64,000 bases of DNA, from positions 62,001-126,000 of the forward strand of contig VZTG01009076.1 in assembly GCA_013397845.1 (NCBI GenBank), given 5' to 3'. Position numbers and translations under genes: made by a program. The notes under the pieces were generated by a model. It was not told where the DNA came from. It searched no databases and worked only from the letters and a program-made list of their open reading frames with translations. Numbering within the stretch: position 1 is the stretch's first letter; each line of letters opens with the position of its first letter. This document shows positions 50,599 through 60,808 of this stretch, one piece after another. This DNA is from Melanocharis versteri. Its lineage: Eukaryota; Chordata; Aves; Passeriformes; Melanocharitidae.

Positions 50599-50994
50599 TG
50601 TTGTGATCCAAATTTGAGCCGCAAGATGTGGACACTGAAAGCTTGGTGGCAAAGAGATTTTCCAGTTTTCTGCTTGTCAGTGTGCATCCTCACTTTCTCG
50701 CGGAAGCTAGCTGAAAAACAGCTAGAGAGTTTTTGTAAATAATTCTGCTATCTTGCACCTGTGAGATGTTTTGCACCTTGTTGTTGTTATTCTGAGGAAC
50801 TGTTTGGGAAATGGGTGTTTTAGGATCTGATGAATCATCCTGAGGGGTGGATGGCCAGGGATCCGATGACCTTATACCATCCCAACGACCTAGGGTATAA
50901 AACCCATCGGTATATAAATAAATAAATTCATTCAATCCTGTTCCTCCTGAGTTCGGCTGCCTCTTTTCTCCCCGGGCTGTGTCTAACTGCGACA
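50599..50994 (+). mobile_element. Solo LTR of an endogenous retrovirus (putative)
   Basis: The segment starts with TGTTGTGATCC and ends with GCGACA, so it has TG...CA ends and a length of 396 bases. A TATA box (TATAAAA) lies at 50896-50902, and overlapping AATAAA signals follow at 50917-50926. After these comes a C/T-rich U5-like part with GAGTTCGGCTGCC and CTCCCCGGGCTGTG. The U3 part is compositionally distinct from the flanks and contains CpG. I see no gag, pol or env sequence next to it, so it is probably a solo LTR left by recombination between two LTRs. The flanking bases (CAGCC before, GAAAG after) do not form a clear target duplication, so the exact ends are uncertain. The family is unassigned. 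Confidence 0.65.
50896..50926 (+). promoter_or_regulatory. LTR TATA box and poly(A) signal
   Basis: TATAAAA at 50896-50902 is followed within about 15 bases by two overlapping AATAAA hexamers. A transcript starting about 25 bases after the TATA box would begin at or just after the poly(A) signal, which implies a short R region. Position and order fit the LTR call. Confidence 0.55.
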
Positions 50995-51062
50995 GAAAGA
51001 TATCATTAATATATTTAAATTTCTTAGAAAACATCAACATTCTTAGGGCTTCAGTTGGCCAT

Positions 51063-51100
51063 TGGAAAGAAGATGGTAATCTGGAAAGAAGATGGTAATC
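51063..51100. repeat. 19-bp perfect tandem duplication
   Basis: TGGAAAGAAGATGGTAATC is present at 51063-51081 and again, identical, at 51082-51100. It lies about 70 bases after the LTR. The lack of differences suggests a recent event. Confidence 0.85.
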
Positions 51101-53540
51101 TTTCTCCTGCTAATCTAATTTCTTTTATTCTGACGGGATTGCAAAAACTAGATTAGAAGGCATTGTTGGAAACTGAAAATACGTGTCTTTCGTCTAACTA
51201 AAGTCAGTGTTTGAAGCAAGCAATTCCATCTGTTTTACCCTCTTCTTAGACCAACCAAGATGTTGCTGCCAGTTGGAGGAGCCTGAGGGAGCAGTTATGT
51301 TACATTCAGTGAGCCACACAGAGGTGCCTGAACCCCAGAGAGATTTACAGCAAACTGCCTGGCAAGGTTCAATTCTGTGCCCATCAATGGAGGAAGGACA
51401 CACCCAATTTAGTCATACAGGACTTTGCTTCAGAGGTTTTCAATGACATTTAACTCTCAGTGATCACATATAAAATATTATGTGTACCAGACAGGCCTGT
51501 TATCTTGATCCCAGAAGACACTTTTGCATTTCTCCTCCCTTAATATTCAACTTCCAGGATTTCCAGTGTTGCTGAGCGCTGAGAGCGTGTAATCAATTTG
51601 CTTTTTATAATGCAGCATATGTGGGATATTTTTGTGTATAATAGTTTCAAAGCCAGTGGAGAACTGTTGATATTTTTTTTTCTTTTTGTGGCGAAAGTTG
51701 CTTGTTAAAGGAGTACTATACAATAGGAAGCTTATGTAATAGTGTCTAAAATATATAAAATTATTATTATATAAGTGGAGTATAAAAAATACTTGACGTG
51801 TCACCAGTTAAACTTTAGGATCTGTAGTCATTCTTGCTAAATTGAATTGAATTGGCCTAAGATTTGTCAAAGAATATGAAGTGAAAAAGATAATTTAGTA
51901 CCAATACAGAATGCAAAAATTAGTTGAATCTAATGTGATAGGAGAAAAAAAATATTTCAAATAATTTTATTTTAAAATGGCAGTCAATACACTCTTGATG
52001 CAAAAAGTTATTAATAGCTACACACAGCTACCCCATTCTATTTATTCCTAACACCTAGCTCTCTATAGAAAAACAACACACTAAAATAATCCCTAGAAAG
52101 CATGTGTTTTTTCCCCTAGTAGTTCACAGATGGATAATTCATCAGCCAGTTCTCAAAATAAGGAGAAAGATTTTCTTCCTTTTAATTATAATGTATCTGT
52201 ATCTCTCACAGTAGCTCCCATTTAGGACCAGCTTAAAACTTGAAAAGGTGCGAGAATAAAACTTCCTTTCATCTGCCCTTTTCTCCATATAATGACTATG
52301 AAAATGTTTCTTGAAGAAGCTTCTAGAAACCCTTCCAAGATAAGCAATTGCCAAAAGAATATAAAATGTTTGGAGGAGTTTTGAAAAGAGGGGTGGGTGA
52401 ACACTAAACTTTGTGTTAGGGACAAATCTGACTGTATCAGAGTCTCCTTATGTAACTTAACAGCATGAGCTTGTCATAAAAAACAGTTACTCATCAATCA
52501 AAAAAAAAATGGAAAGGAAGGTAGAGACTTGTGTCTTAGAAATCTGTGCTGTGTTACCTACATTTCATCTAGTATTTTCCAGGCAAAAATTGTAGCAGTG
52601 GATCACTATTCAGTGGTTTAAAGCAGAAACATTTCACAGTCCCAGTGGGTCATAATGTTGAAATATTAATGTCTTCTTCCTTTTCTGCCTTCTCTTCTCA
52701 GTGTTTTTTGAGTTGTATAAGTTAGACACAAAAGTCTTTCACATTTAGGAAAAGCAAAGGATCCAGTAAGACACCTGACTAAACACAGACAATATGAATT
52801 TATTTTTTTGTGGTTCACTCCTACCCATGTGAGTTAATTCTTCTGTGTTTTGTCTTTGTTGATCTGTCCTCGTTTACCTCTTGACCCAGTCATGTAGCAG
52901 CAACCAACTTTGTATTCAAAGACAGGCATTGAGCTGACTTCATAGCCCTACTGAAAATACAAAAGCCAAATGTGCCTACATCAAGAGAGACAGTGATGGA
53001 GTCTTGTAACAACTCAAGCACAAAACCAACTAGGCCAGGTGAGAAGCTGTCCAATACTTCTCCATAGATTTTAAGAGGGAAGAGAGAGGAAGGAAAGAGC
53101 AGAGCCATGTGAAACTGGCTCAGCAACCGGGACCTGCAGCTGTGTCAACATCATGTTGTAACTGCCAAATGTCTCTGTGACTGCAGAGAGCAGCTCTTAT
53201 TCCATATGGGAATAAGGAGCTATTTTTCACAAACATTGCTGCCCTTTTAATAAATGAGATATACTAGGATCTGTTTTAATGGTCTAATGGACTTAAAATT
53301 TGGCTGCAAAGAGTAATTGTGATCGTGTTTTGAAGTCTGCTGGGGCCAATGCAGACACATTGCACATGTAGGTGAAATGACACTTCAGAGCAATGAAGCA
53401 TCTGGAGAAGACACTACTGTCACTGTACTTGTTTTATGCCTTCTCCACATATCTCATGGGTATAGATAGTTAACTAAAGTTAAATAGCATGCAGCAAAGA
53501 CACTTCTGTCAAATTTTGTACCAGATCACTTGCTAACACA
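51101..53540. other. Unique AT-rich non-coding DNA
   Basis: No supported gene and no named repeat. Short open frames on both strands near 51194-51446 overlap each other and carry no recognisable domain. Confidence 0.5.
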
Positions 53541-53755
53541 AACACAGAATCATTGAACAGCCCAGATTGGAAAGAACCGTGAAAGATCACTTGGTCCAAC
53601 CTGGCATAGGAAAGAGAATCTAAATGAGATGATGTAGCACCCTGTCCAGTTTCACCTTGAAAACCTCCGGTGACAGGGGCTCAGTCACAACCCTGAGTAG
53701 CTTCTTCTAGTTATGGATTGTTCTCACTGAAAAAAAAAATCTTACTTATGTCAAG
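53541..53755 (-). mobile_element. CR1 3'-end fragment
   Basis: The antisense CR1 terminus is at the left (ACAGAATCATTGAACAGCCC, then AGATTGGAAAG). The 3' UTR blocks GATCACTTGGTCCAACCTGG, ATGAGATGATGTAGCACCCT and CTTGAAAACCTCCGGTGACA follow. It continues to TTATGGATTGTTCTCACTG and is lost by about 53755. This is a different CR1 subfamily pattern from the copies at 32195 and 44668. It is non-coding. Confidence 0.88.
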
Positions 53756-54992
53756 ATGAATTATGTGGACTTCACCAAATTCATATAGCTGCTGTAGCAG
53801 ATGAGTCAGAAAGAAACTAGGCTCAATGCTCACTACTATTCTTGAGTCAGTAGAATCAAGAATTACCTAATTATCTAGACCTCTGTCCCTGTAATGTCTG
53901 CTCCCACAATGTTTAGCCATGGATATCAGATAATTAGGGATACAAGGCACATAATGCATTCAAGTATAATTTTAGACTAGTCTTTATTGAAACCACTTTA
54001 CTTTCTAAGAGAAGTAAAACGCTTCCATTAAATCATCTTTCCTATCAGAAAGAGCCCTAGTAATGTGTATTTATTTCTTGAGCTGTCAGTGAAACTTGTA
54101 TTTACGAGATTCGCATTCCCTGAGCAAAAGATCAACCCATTGTGATATTAAGCCAATATTTAGTTAACTGTCTTTAGACAATTGCTAATTGAAAGCTTCT
54201 ACCTACTGACTTTTATTTAAGGTTTCATTAGAAGAATACCTGCTATTCCCAGTAGTTTATTGTTTGCTAATAATCTGTAATGGTGGCAGAACATATGATA
54301 GGGAGTCTTGAATTCAACGTTTTTTGAATCATGAGTTTTCTGACTATAAATATAAAAGAACATAAATGAGGCTGCTATTTATGGTTAAGGTGGTGGGAGT
54401 TTTGTCTTAAAGTTAGGGGAGATCTGTAATGTAGTCTATGCTTCTCTACAGTCTTCTGTGGCATTTTGTGGACACTGTGTAGCCTTAAACATTTGTCAGA
54501 ATAAGCTAGCATTTATGTTTATGTGTTTTCCCCCCAGAATTAACAGAAAACATTTGAAATAACTTTTGTTTGCCTTAGTGAGAACCTAATTTGTCTTTTT
54601 GGTTTGGTTTTGTTGAGTTTTCCATTTCTCATAGAAGTCTATTTGTATGAGAGTGTGATCGGATCAATACGAGGAATTTCTGTCTTTTTATGTGCTACAC
54701 TCATGCAAGGAAGGAGGCACAATCCAGCATGATGTCCTTTTTTCTATTTGGGGTGTCAATTCTTTGACTGCTAAACACGCAGTCCACTCATTGTCTCCTT
54801 CCCTTAGAGAGATGGCAGCCCAAATAGAAACACTTTGGCATAGCTTTCATCCCACTGCTGGTGTCCAGTGTTGGAGACCCCCAGTATAGCCAATGTTTCC
54901 AGGCTTTTTAGTGAGCTACCCAGGGAGAAATGAAAGGAATTGCACTGCAAGCTGCATGTGGAACTCCTCAGAGTAAAAGGACGAGGTTTGAG
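53756..54992. other. Unique non-coding DNA
   Basis: No supported gene and no named repeat. Confidence 0.5.
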
Positions 54993-55094
54993 CAGTGGTT
55001 TGTACTACAAGGGTAGCTCACTTCTTTTTGCTTTAGAAATCTTCTAAAGATTTTCTAAAGAAATCTTCAGAGAATTGTAGTTTGAGAACCACTG
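54993..55094. mobile_element. Possible hAT-type MITE
   Basis: The left end starts CAGTGGTTTGTACTACAA. The right end, read on the minus strand, starts CAGTGGTTCTCAAACTACAA. With a small indel these form terminal inverted repeats of about 18 bases. CAGTGGTTCTCAA is a well-known terminal sequence of hAT transposons in vertebrates. The inside, near 55036-55068, is itself repetitive (AAATCTTCTAAAGAT-type units in both orientations). No 8-bp target duplication is visible (GGTTTGAG before, ATGTAGTC after), which weakens the call. Confidence 0.4.
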
Positions 55095-58000
55095 ATGTAG
55101 TCCATGGAACTGGTTTTATATCTTTCCATGGAACTGTTTGTATGTATTTCTATGTAAAAGCTTTTAAAAAAAATCTTTTAAGAAAATAAACTCTTTGAAG
55201 TTTGGTTTGCCTTTTTTTTCACGGGCATTTGATATCAGTTTAGAATGGATTGAGTATCTAGATATATAGAATAGAGGTTTTTCATTTGCTGAACACTTGG
55301 TCTTTGAATTGCAAGGGAATGGTTTTCGAGGAAATGCTAAAATTGTTCCATCCTGAAGACCACAATGGAAATATTTTTTTTAAAGTGATATAAATGTTTT
55401 CAAGGGTAAAAACTAGATATATTCAATTAAAGTTCAGATTTTTCTGTCTTAAAAACAAAACAAACAAGAAACCATCAAAAAGCAAACACAAAAATCCTCA
55501 ACCAACAACCTCTTTCATGAGGTTCTTATTGCTCATAAACAGATACTGATACAACTTTTTTTAAGAAGCACATGCTTTAATTTTAAAAAATGTTCCCTTC
55601 AATTTCGAAAGCATGCAACTATATTGACTCGGAATACCTAATAACAACGAATCGCCTTTGCACAATAATAACTTTGAAAAACTCTCAGAATTAGTGTTCT
55701 TGATTTTATCTTTCACTTTTAATATTCTGAAGTCAGTTTATACATTACTAAATATTAAAACACCTAAATCAGCAAGTCAGAAATTTGGCTTTAACAATGG
55801 GCTCAATTTCCTGTGTTATATCCAGCAAAGAATTGGAAATGAAGCACAGAATGTTTCACAAATACATACATACTTCGTAGGATTGTCTGTCAGTGCATGT
55901 GGAAAAGATAAAAGTATTCTGGAAGAAGTTCAAAGGAAATACCCTAGTAACTATGGAAACAAAAGCCCTTCTGCCCTATGTAAAGAAGAAAAAAAGATTA
56001 AGTTAGACTGGATGAACATCTTCTTTTTAGTGCCAGTTTGGCTGAGACAGATTTGTCCTGCAGAGCTGATGAGGCTTTGAAAGAGATAATGATGAGATAT
56101 CTCCATAAAACTCCAAATGCTTTTCTTATGACCTGGGGGCAGCCTTGAAACAAGCACCTTGCCACATCATTCATTCACATATGATTGAAATCAAGCTCAA
56201 TTTCAGAAAAGCTCTTCCTTACATTTGGCTGGAATTCCAGATTTTGTGCCAAATATGGGAATTGGTCATTTCAATTTTAGTATGGCTCAGGCTCTGGGCT
56301 TTTTATTAATAAATAAATAAGTGAATTTCATAAGTTCACTATGGCAGAAATTACAACTCTGAGTCAACAAATGAGAAACATGAACATCTATATTCCAGTC
56401 CTTACATAAACCTTTGGATAACATTTTATTATATTAAACATAACCTAATAATAGTTACATAAAAAAGATAATATAAGAAAGTCTTACAAAAGGACTGGAG
56501 TCATTCAGTGAGAGATTTATACAAGAATTCTGGTCCATCTTATATTCTTCCATCATTTCACCACTCTATTAGCAATGGGCAGCAAAAGTAGTACAATATT
56601 AATAGTACAACATTGTGTATCCCACGTTACTCTGAAACATCTTTTTTTATTAGCATTTGTTAAATGCAAAAATGCAAAATTTCCTTACAATTTTAACTTG
56701 AATACCTCTTCTAGGTTCATTTATTTATCTATTTCTCTTCTATTCAGAAAAAGTGTGTATGTGGGAAACCTTGTTCACTTTTGTTTGAGTTACACCAGTG
56801 TCAGACTTGGGCAACTGGAAAATACTACTTGTCAAAGATCTGTAAAATAGTAGGTGTATTTTTTAAATTTTGTTGTTACTTACCTGAAGACAGCTCTTGA
56901 AACACAACTATCCTTTCCTCTGGCTTCTCTCATTTCCTGGAAGTCTCGTCTGCCCATGTGTGAATTTTTATCATTTAGCTTAATCTTTCTTAACTTCATG
57001 TTTTTGTTAGGTTACCAACTGAGGTTGTATGTCATGAAGTGGATTCATTGCTTTTGCATCTACTGCGTGTAAATAATTTGAAGTACTGAGTAGGAATTTT
57101 GCTCTGTATTAATAATTGTGTAAAAAGTATAATGTACTTAATGTGAATTGCAAGATATTTCTGTAGACTTATCTATATTTTATTTGAAAATTACTCTAAC
57201 TGGTTTTTAAACTTGAAGATTCACTCCAAATTTTGAGCTTTTTCTACTTATGCTAATGAGCTAGCAAGTATTATTAAAAAGTTCTTTAGAGGTAACATTT
57301 TACCTGCAAGTTTTTAGAGATTTTTCTTTTCTGCTGTCTCTGTAGGATTCTTACAAAGCCCATAAGGTTTTAAAGCTCTATGAGGATTGAAATGACTGCA
57401 GAGCAGTGATGTTACTCATTCCAAAAACCTCATCTGAGGCAGTTCAGGACACAGTTTTGCAAGAGATGTCTATGCAAGTCCCATTTGCATTTTTTGATTC
57501 TGCATTATGATCTTACAACATGCCAGCTGTAGTCTCACTCATAATGAATGGAATTTACTGTAGGAAATATATAACCATAGGATTTACTTTAATTTATCAG
57601 AAAGGGTTATAATTTAGCTAGCAACAATGCCTTGCCAGGGAAAGTTCCTCAAAGCACTTCACTAAGATTTCAGTAAACAACTGGTGAGGCTTGGTTGCCA
57701 TCTTTTCTGTGTGTAAAGAATAAAACTTAAGATAGCAATGAAATTGTTAGACTGCTGTGTTCAAAAATACAATCAAAGGAATTATTGTATTCTGTTTTAT
57801 TTACATGTAGTTACGTACAACTGCATGCCCCAATTATAACCCGATTATAACTCATACCTACAAAAAAACTAGGCAAAGCAAAAAATCCTCCACAATATAC
57901 CTTTCTGGTCTTATTCTCTGTCCTTATGTCTTCCTACATAAAATGAGAATTGTTGCGATTACCAGCCTTCTGCAGAAGACTTGGCAATTGATAACTCAGC

Positions 58001-60000
58001 AGACATAATGAATTGCTTTTTCCAGTTTGGGTCAATGGCCCTAGGCAGAGATAAAGCTCTAAGATCATCCCATTCTCCTTTTCAACTACTTAATTATTTC
58101 TGCTACAGCAGCACCTTGGAGCCATAATCAAGCCTGGGATTCCTTGATGCTAAAGAGCATACAATTACAGAATAAAAAGGATCTCTGCCTGACTGCACTG
58201 ATGCACAGAGTAGTAAAAAGAGACATGAGATGGGTAGAGACTGATGCAGGAACAGAATGAAAAGAGAAGTGATACTAGACATGACAGTCAGAGGTCTCTC
58301 TGTGTACCTGTTCAGGTTTTTTCACATCAGAGGTTAAGTTTTGCAGGCTGGCTTGCAGAAGAGAAAAGGGGCTTTTCAAACCTTTGTGGGGAGCTGTTCT
58401 CCACTGCCTGTGTGTGCCAAGGCTGTGATTGCACTTGCAGCTCTCCAGCAGAGCAAAGCGCTTCTAGCTGTTCCAAAATCCTCAGCCATGCTGCTTTGAT
58501 GGTTGGTTTCCTTAGCAAAGGGTGCTTAAAAAGCAGAGTCATTTGTAATGTATTTCCTGCATTGCAGGACTTGAAGAAAGAAATCTCTCAATTTGCAATT
58601 TACTTTATATTTTAAAAGCTAATTTATTACACTTTTGAACTGTCCTTAAACAGCTTCGTGTCATAACACAAACAAGGCTCTGTTACACACAAGATGGTGT
58701 CTAAAGACACAAGCAATGCATTTCAAACTCGGTCAAAACTAATGGCCAAGATGAAAATCTGCTTTCTTGTAAGTATGTCTCTTCATACTTTGAGATCTTG
58801 GGAATGCTATTCTGTACATAATTATTCTTCCATGCAATTTCTTAATTACAGCAGATGAACCTCTTAAAAGATAATTAAATTTATAAATTAGCAAAAGAGC
58901 CCCTTTGACAAGATCAAAGTTATTTGAATACATAATAGATCACAATACTTCTTGTGAGGTTTTAAAGGCAAATGGAATGAGGAAGATGGTCAGGATTGTT
59001 TTGATATTGCTACTGTGTTTTCAGAGAACCTACAGGTCCCCATCCATACTATGTCATGAATCTTTGCTTTAGTCTGAGTAATCTCAATTATCCAACAGTG
59101 GTGCACTAGGGAAGGCAGTGAACTTGTCTTCAGTATCTAAACAGAGGATAAAAATAATCTGTGCTTTTTCCAGAGCTATTTCTTGACCTTTATTTCAGCT
59201 GACTGCTTCTATCTTCACTTAAAACCTTAGTGTCAGCTGTGCTATTTTTGTGTGAAGAAATAGCCATTGAAAACTAGACTTGATCTTTACACTTTTTAGA
59301 AATGTATCTAATAGTTTTTACTATTTCTTTCAAGTTATAATCTAAGCCATAGTACAGAAAAATTCTATTATACAACCTGGTGGCATAGGTCTAACTTGGA
59401 ATACTTTTTCTGCACCATGCTCTCTCACTAGTGTATTTTCTTTATGCTATTCTGGACTCTATTATAATGATGATAATATCTGGGTGCTAGGTAGCGTAGG
59501 CTTCTATCCCTTTCAAATAAGTATCAATTTAGAAAAAGGTTTTATGGCTTTTCAGTTTATTTGCCAACTAGTCAGATGCACTATGCTGTTTCAAATTAAG
59601 CTTAATTTTATATTCCAGTGAGGGAGTTAGCGCTCAGAGTGAATTTAAACAAGATGACATCATAATGAATACATTATTTCAGACAGCTTCTTCCTTAGTA
59701 CCTCTTTTTGTCTAAAGAGCTTCCAAGTAAGTTGGGGAAACGTGCTTTAAAGTGGGTGCAAAGCTGATGGGGTAACTGTATTAAGAGTAGGAGTCAATTG
59801 CTGAATGTCTCACTGAAAAAGATGAGTTCATTGGAGGTTTTTATTGATCTTTGATTCTGCTACTGTTCTGTATTTCAACAAGGACAGTTAGAATAAATTA
59901 TATGTTCACTGAACTGTCCAGCAGTTGCAAGCAAATAGTAACTACAACTTTTTCAGAAGATAGATTTTTAAATTCAAAATATCTTAGTAAATTGGAGAAA
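55095..60000. other. Unique AT-rich non-coding DNA
   Basis: No supported gene. The longest open frame is on the plus strand at 55658-56080 (140 codons). It is rich in Asn, Lys, Ser and Ile as expected for random AT-rich DNA and has no domain I recognise. A 123-codon frame at 58244-58615 likewise has no match known to me. An A-rich stretch lies near 55450-55505. Confidence 0.45.
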
Positions 60001-60060
60001 TAATAATACTTGGTAGTAGTAGTGCAAGTACTAGTACTAGTACTAGTACCACTATTATTA
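60001..60060. repeat. Palindromic microsatellite
   Basis: The core at 60028-60049 is GTAC followed by three TAGTAC units, a perfect 22-base palindrome. The outer arms, TAATAATACTTGGTA at the left and TACCACTATTATTA at the right, are also complementary apart from one indel, so about 60 bases form an imperfect dyad. Confidence 0.8.
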
Positions 60061-60234
60061 ATATTATTGTTGAAATTCCTGGAGGTTTTTGTCTTTTAAA
60101 TATGTGCAAAGTTCTGTCCTTGATAGAAATCATCAAATGTGGAAACACAGCTTGGGGAATTACTCCTAGATAGTACTAGTTCCTGAGAAAAAGATCCTGC
60201 TTACTGTGAATTCTGACTGAATGTGAACCAAAAA

Positions 60235-60730
60235 TTTGAGACTGCTGTTAAACCAATCCACCTGGAATATTTTTTCCCCTTTTGGGTATCACACTGGAGA
60301 AATGCCATTGGAAATTTTATGGCAGAGAACAGTGAAATGTGTTGGAAATTTTGGAAACATGACCTTAGAGGAAAAATTGAAGGAAATGTTTATTCAGTTT
60401 GGAGAATAAAAAACTATGGAGTGACATAAGTCTTCCAGCATCACAGTGTTGTCTACAAATAGGAAAGGACCACATGTTCTCTCCATTCTAGTTCTCAGTA
60501 GGATTAAATGGTAGGCAGCACAATGCTAAAATAAAGCAGATTGAAGCAGTTTAGATAAGCATCAAATATAACTGTAAGGACAATGAAGAATGGGAAGAAC
60601 CCAAAAGTTTAACTGATAGTTTAAACCAATTGGTCAAACATACTGTGTAGGATTTACAAATAATTAATTCTGTCATGGAACAGGAGGTTGGACTGGATAA
60701 ACTTATAGGGTGCTTTCCACTGGGGTTTTT
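60235..60730 (+). mobile_element. 3' end of an ancient CR1-like LINE
   Basis: Several blocks follow the order of a CR1 3' UTR on the plus strand. The block at about 60366-60405 (AGAGGAAAAATTGAAGGAAA, then a TTCAGTTTGGAGAA string) resembles the consensus GAGGAAAGGTTGAA, then CTGTTTAGCCTGGAGAA. AAGCAGTTTAGATAAGCATC with TAACTGTAAGGACAATGAAG (about 60543-60588) resembles the TTTAGGTTGGACAT and CTAACTGTAAGGGTAGTTAA pattern. GGAGGTTGGACTGGATAAAC, then GGTGCTTTCCA (60683-60718), resembles the terminal GGACTGGATGACCT and GGTCCCTTCCA pattern. No coding part survives. The left limit is uncertain. Confidence 0.6.
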
Positions 60731-60756
60731 TTTGTTTGTTTGTTTTCTGGTTTTTG

Positions 60757-60808
60757 TCAAAAATTAATGTGATCAAAAATTAATGTCTAAGAAGAATTAA
60801 TTCTTCTT
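60757..60808. repeat. 16-bp tandem repeat next to a 20-bp palindrome
   Basis: TCAAAAATTAATGT occurs at 60757-60770 and 60773-60786. Two bases later, AAGAAGAATTAATTCTTCTT at 60789-60808 is a perfect 20-base palindrome. A TTTG-type repeat lies just upstream at about 60729-60745. The cluster follows the tail of the old CR1 copy. Confidence 0.8.

Noticed and set aside
55658..56080. 140-codon plus-strand open frame, the longest outside the long LINE-derived frames
   Set aside because: Composition is that of random AT-rich DNA, no domain or motif is recognised, and no splice or promoter context supports it. A cross-species codon-conservation test would settle it.
58244..58615. 123-codon plus-strand frame with several cysteines
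   Set aside because: Cysteines lack a known spacing pattern, a minus-strand frame overlaps it, and no homologue is known to me.
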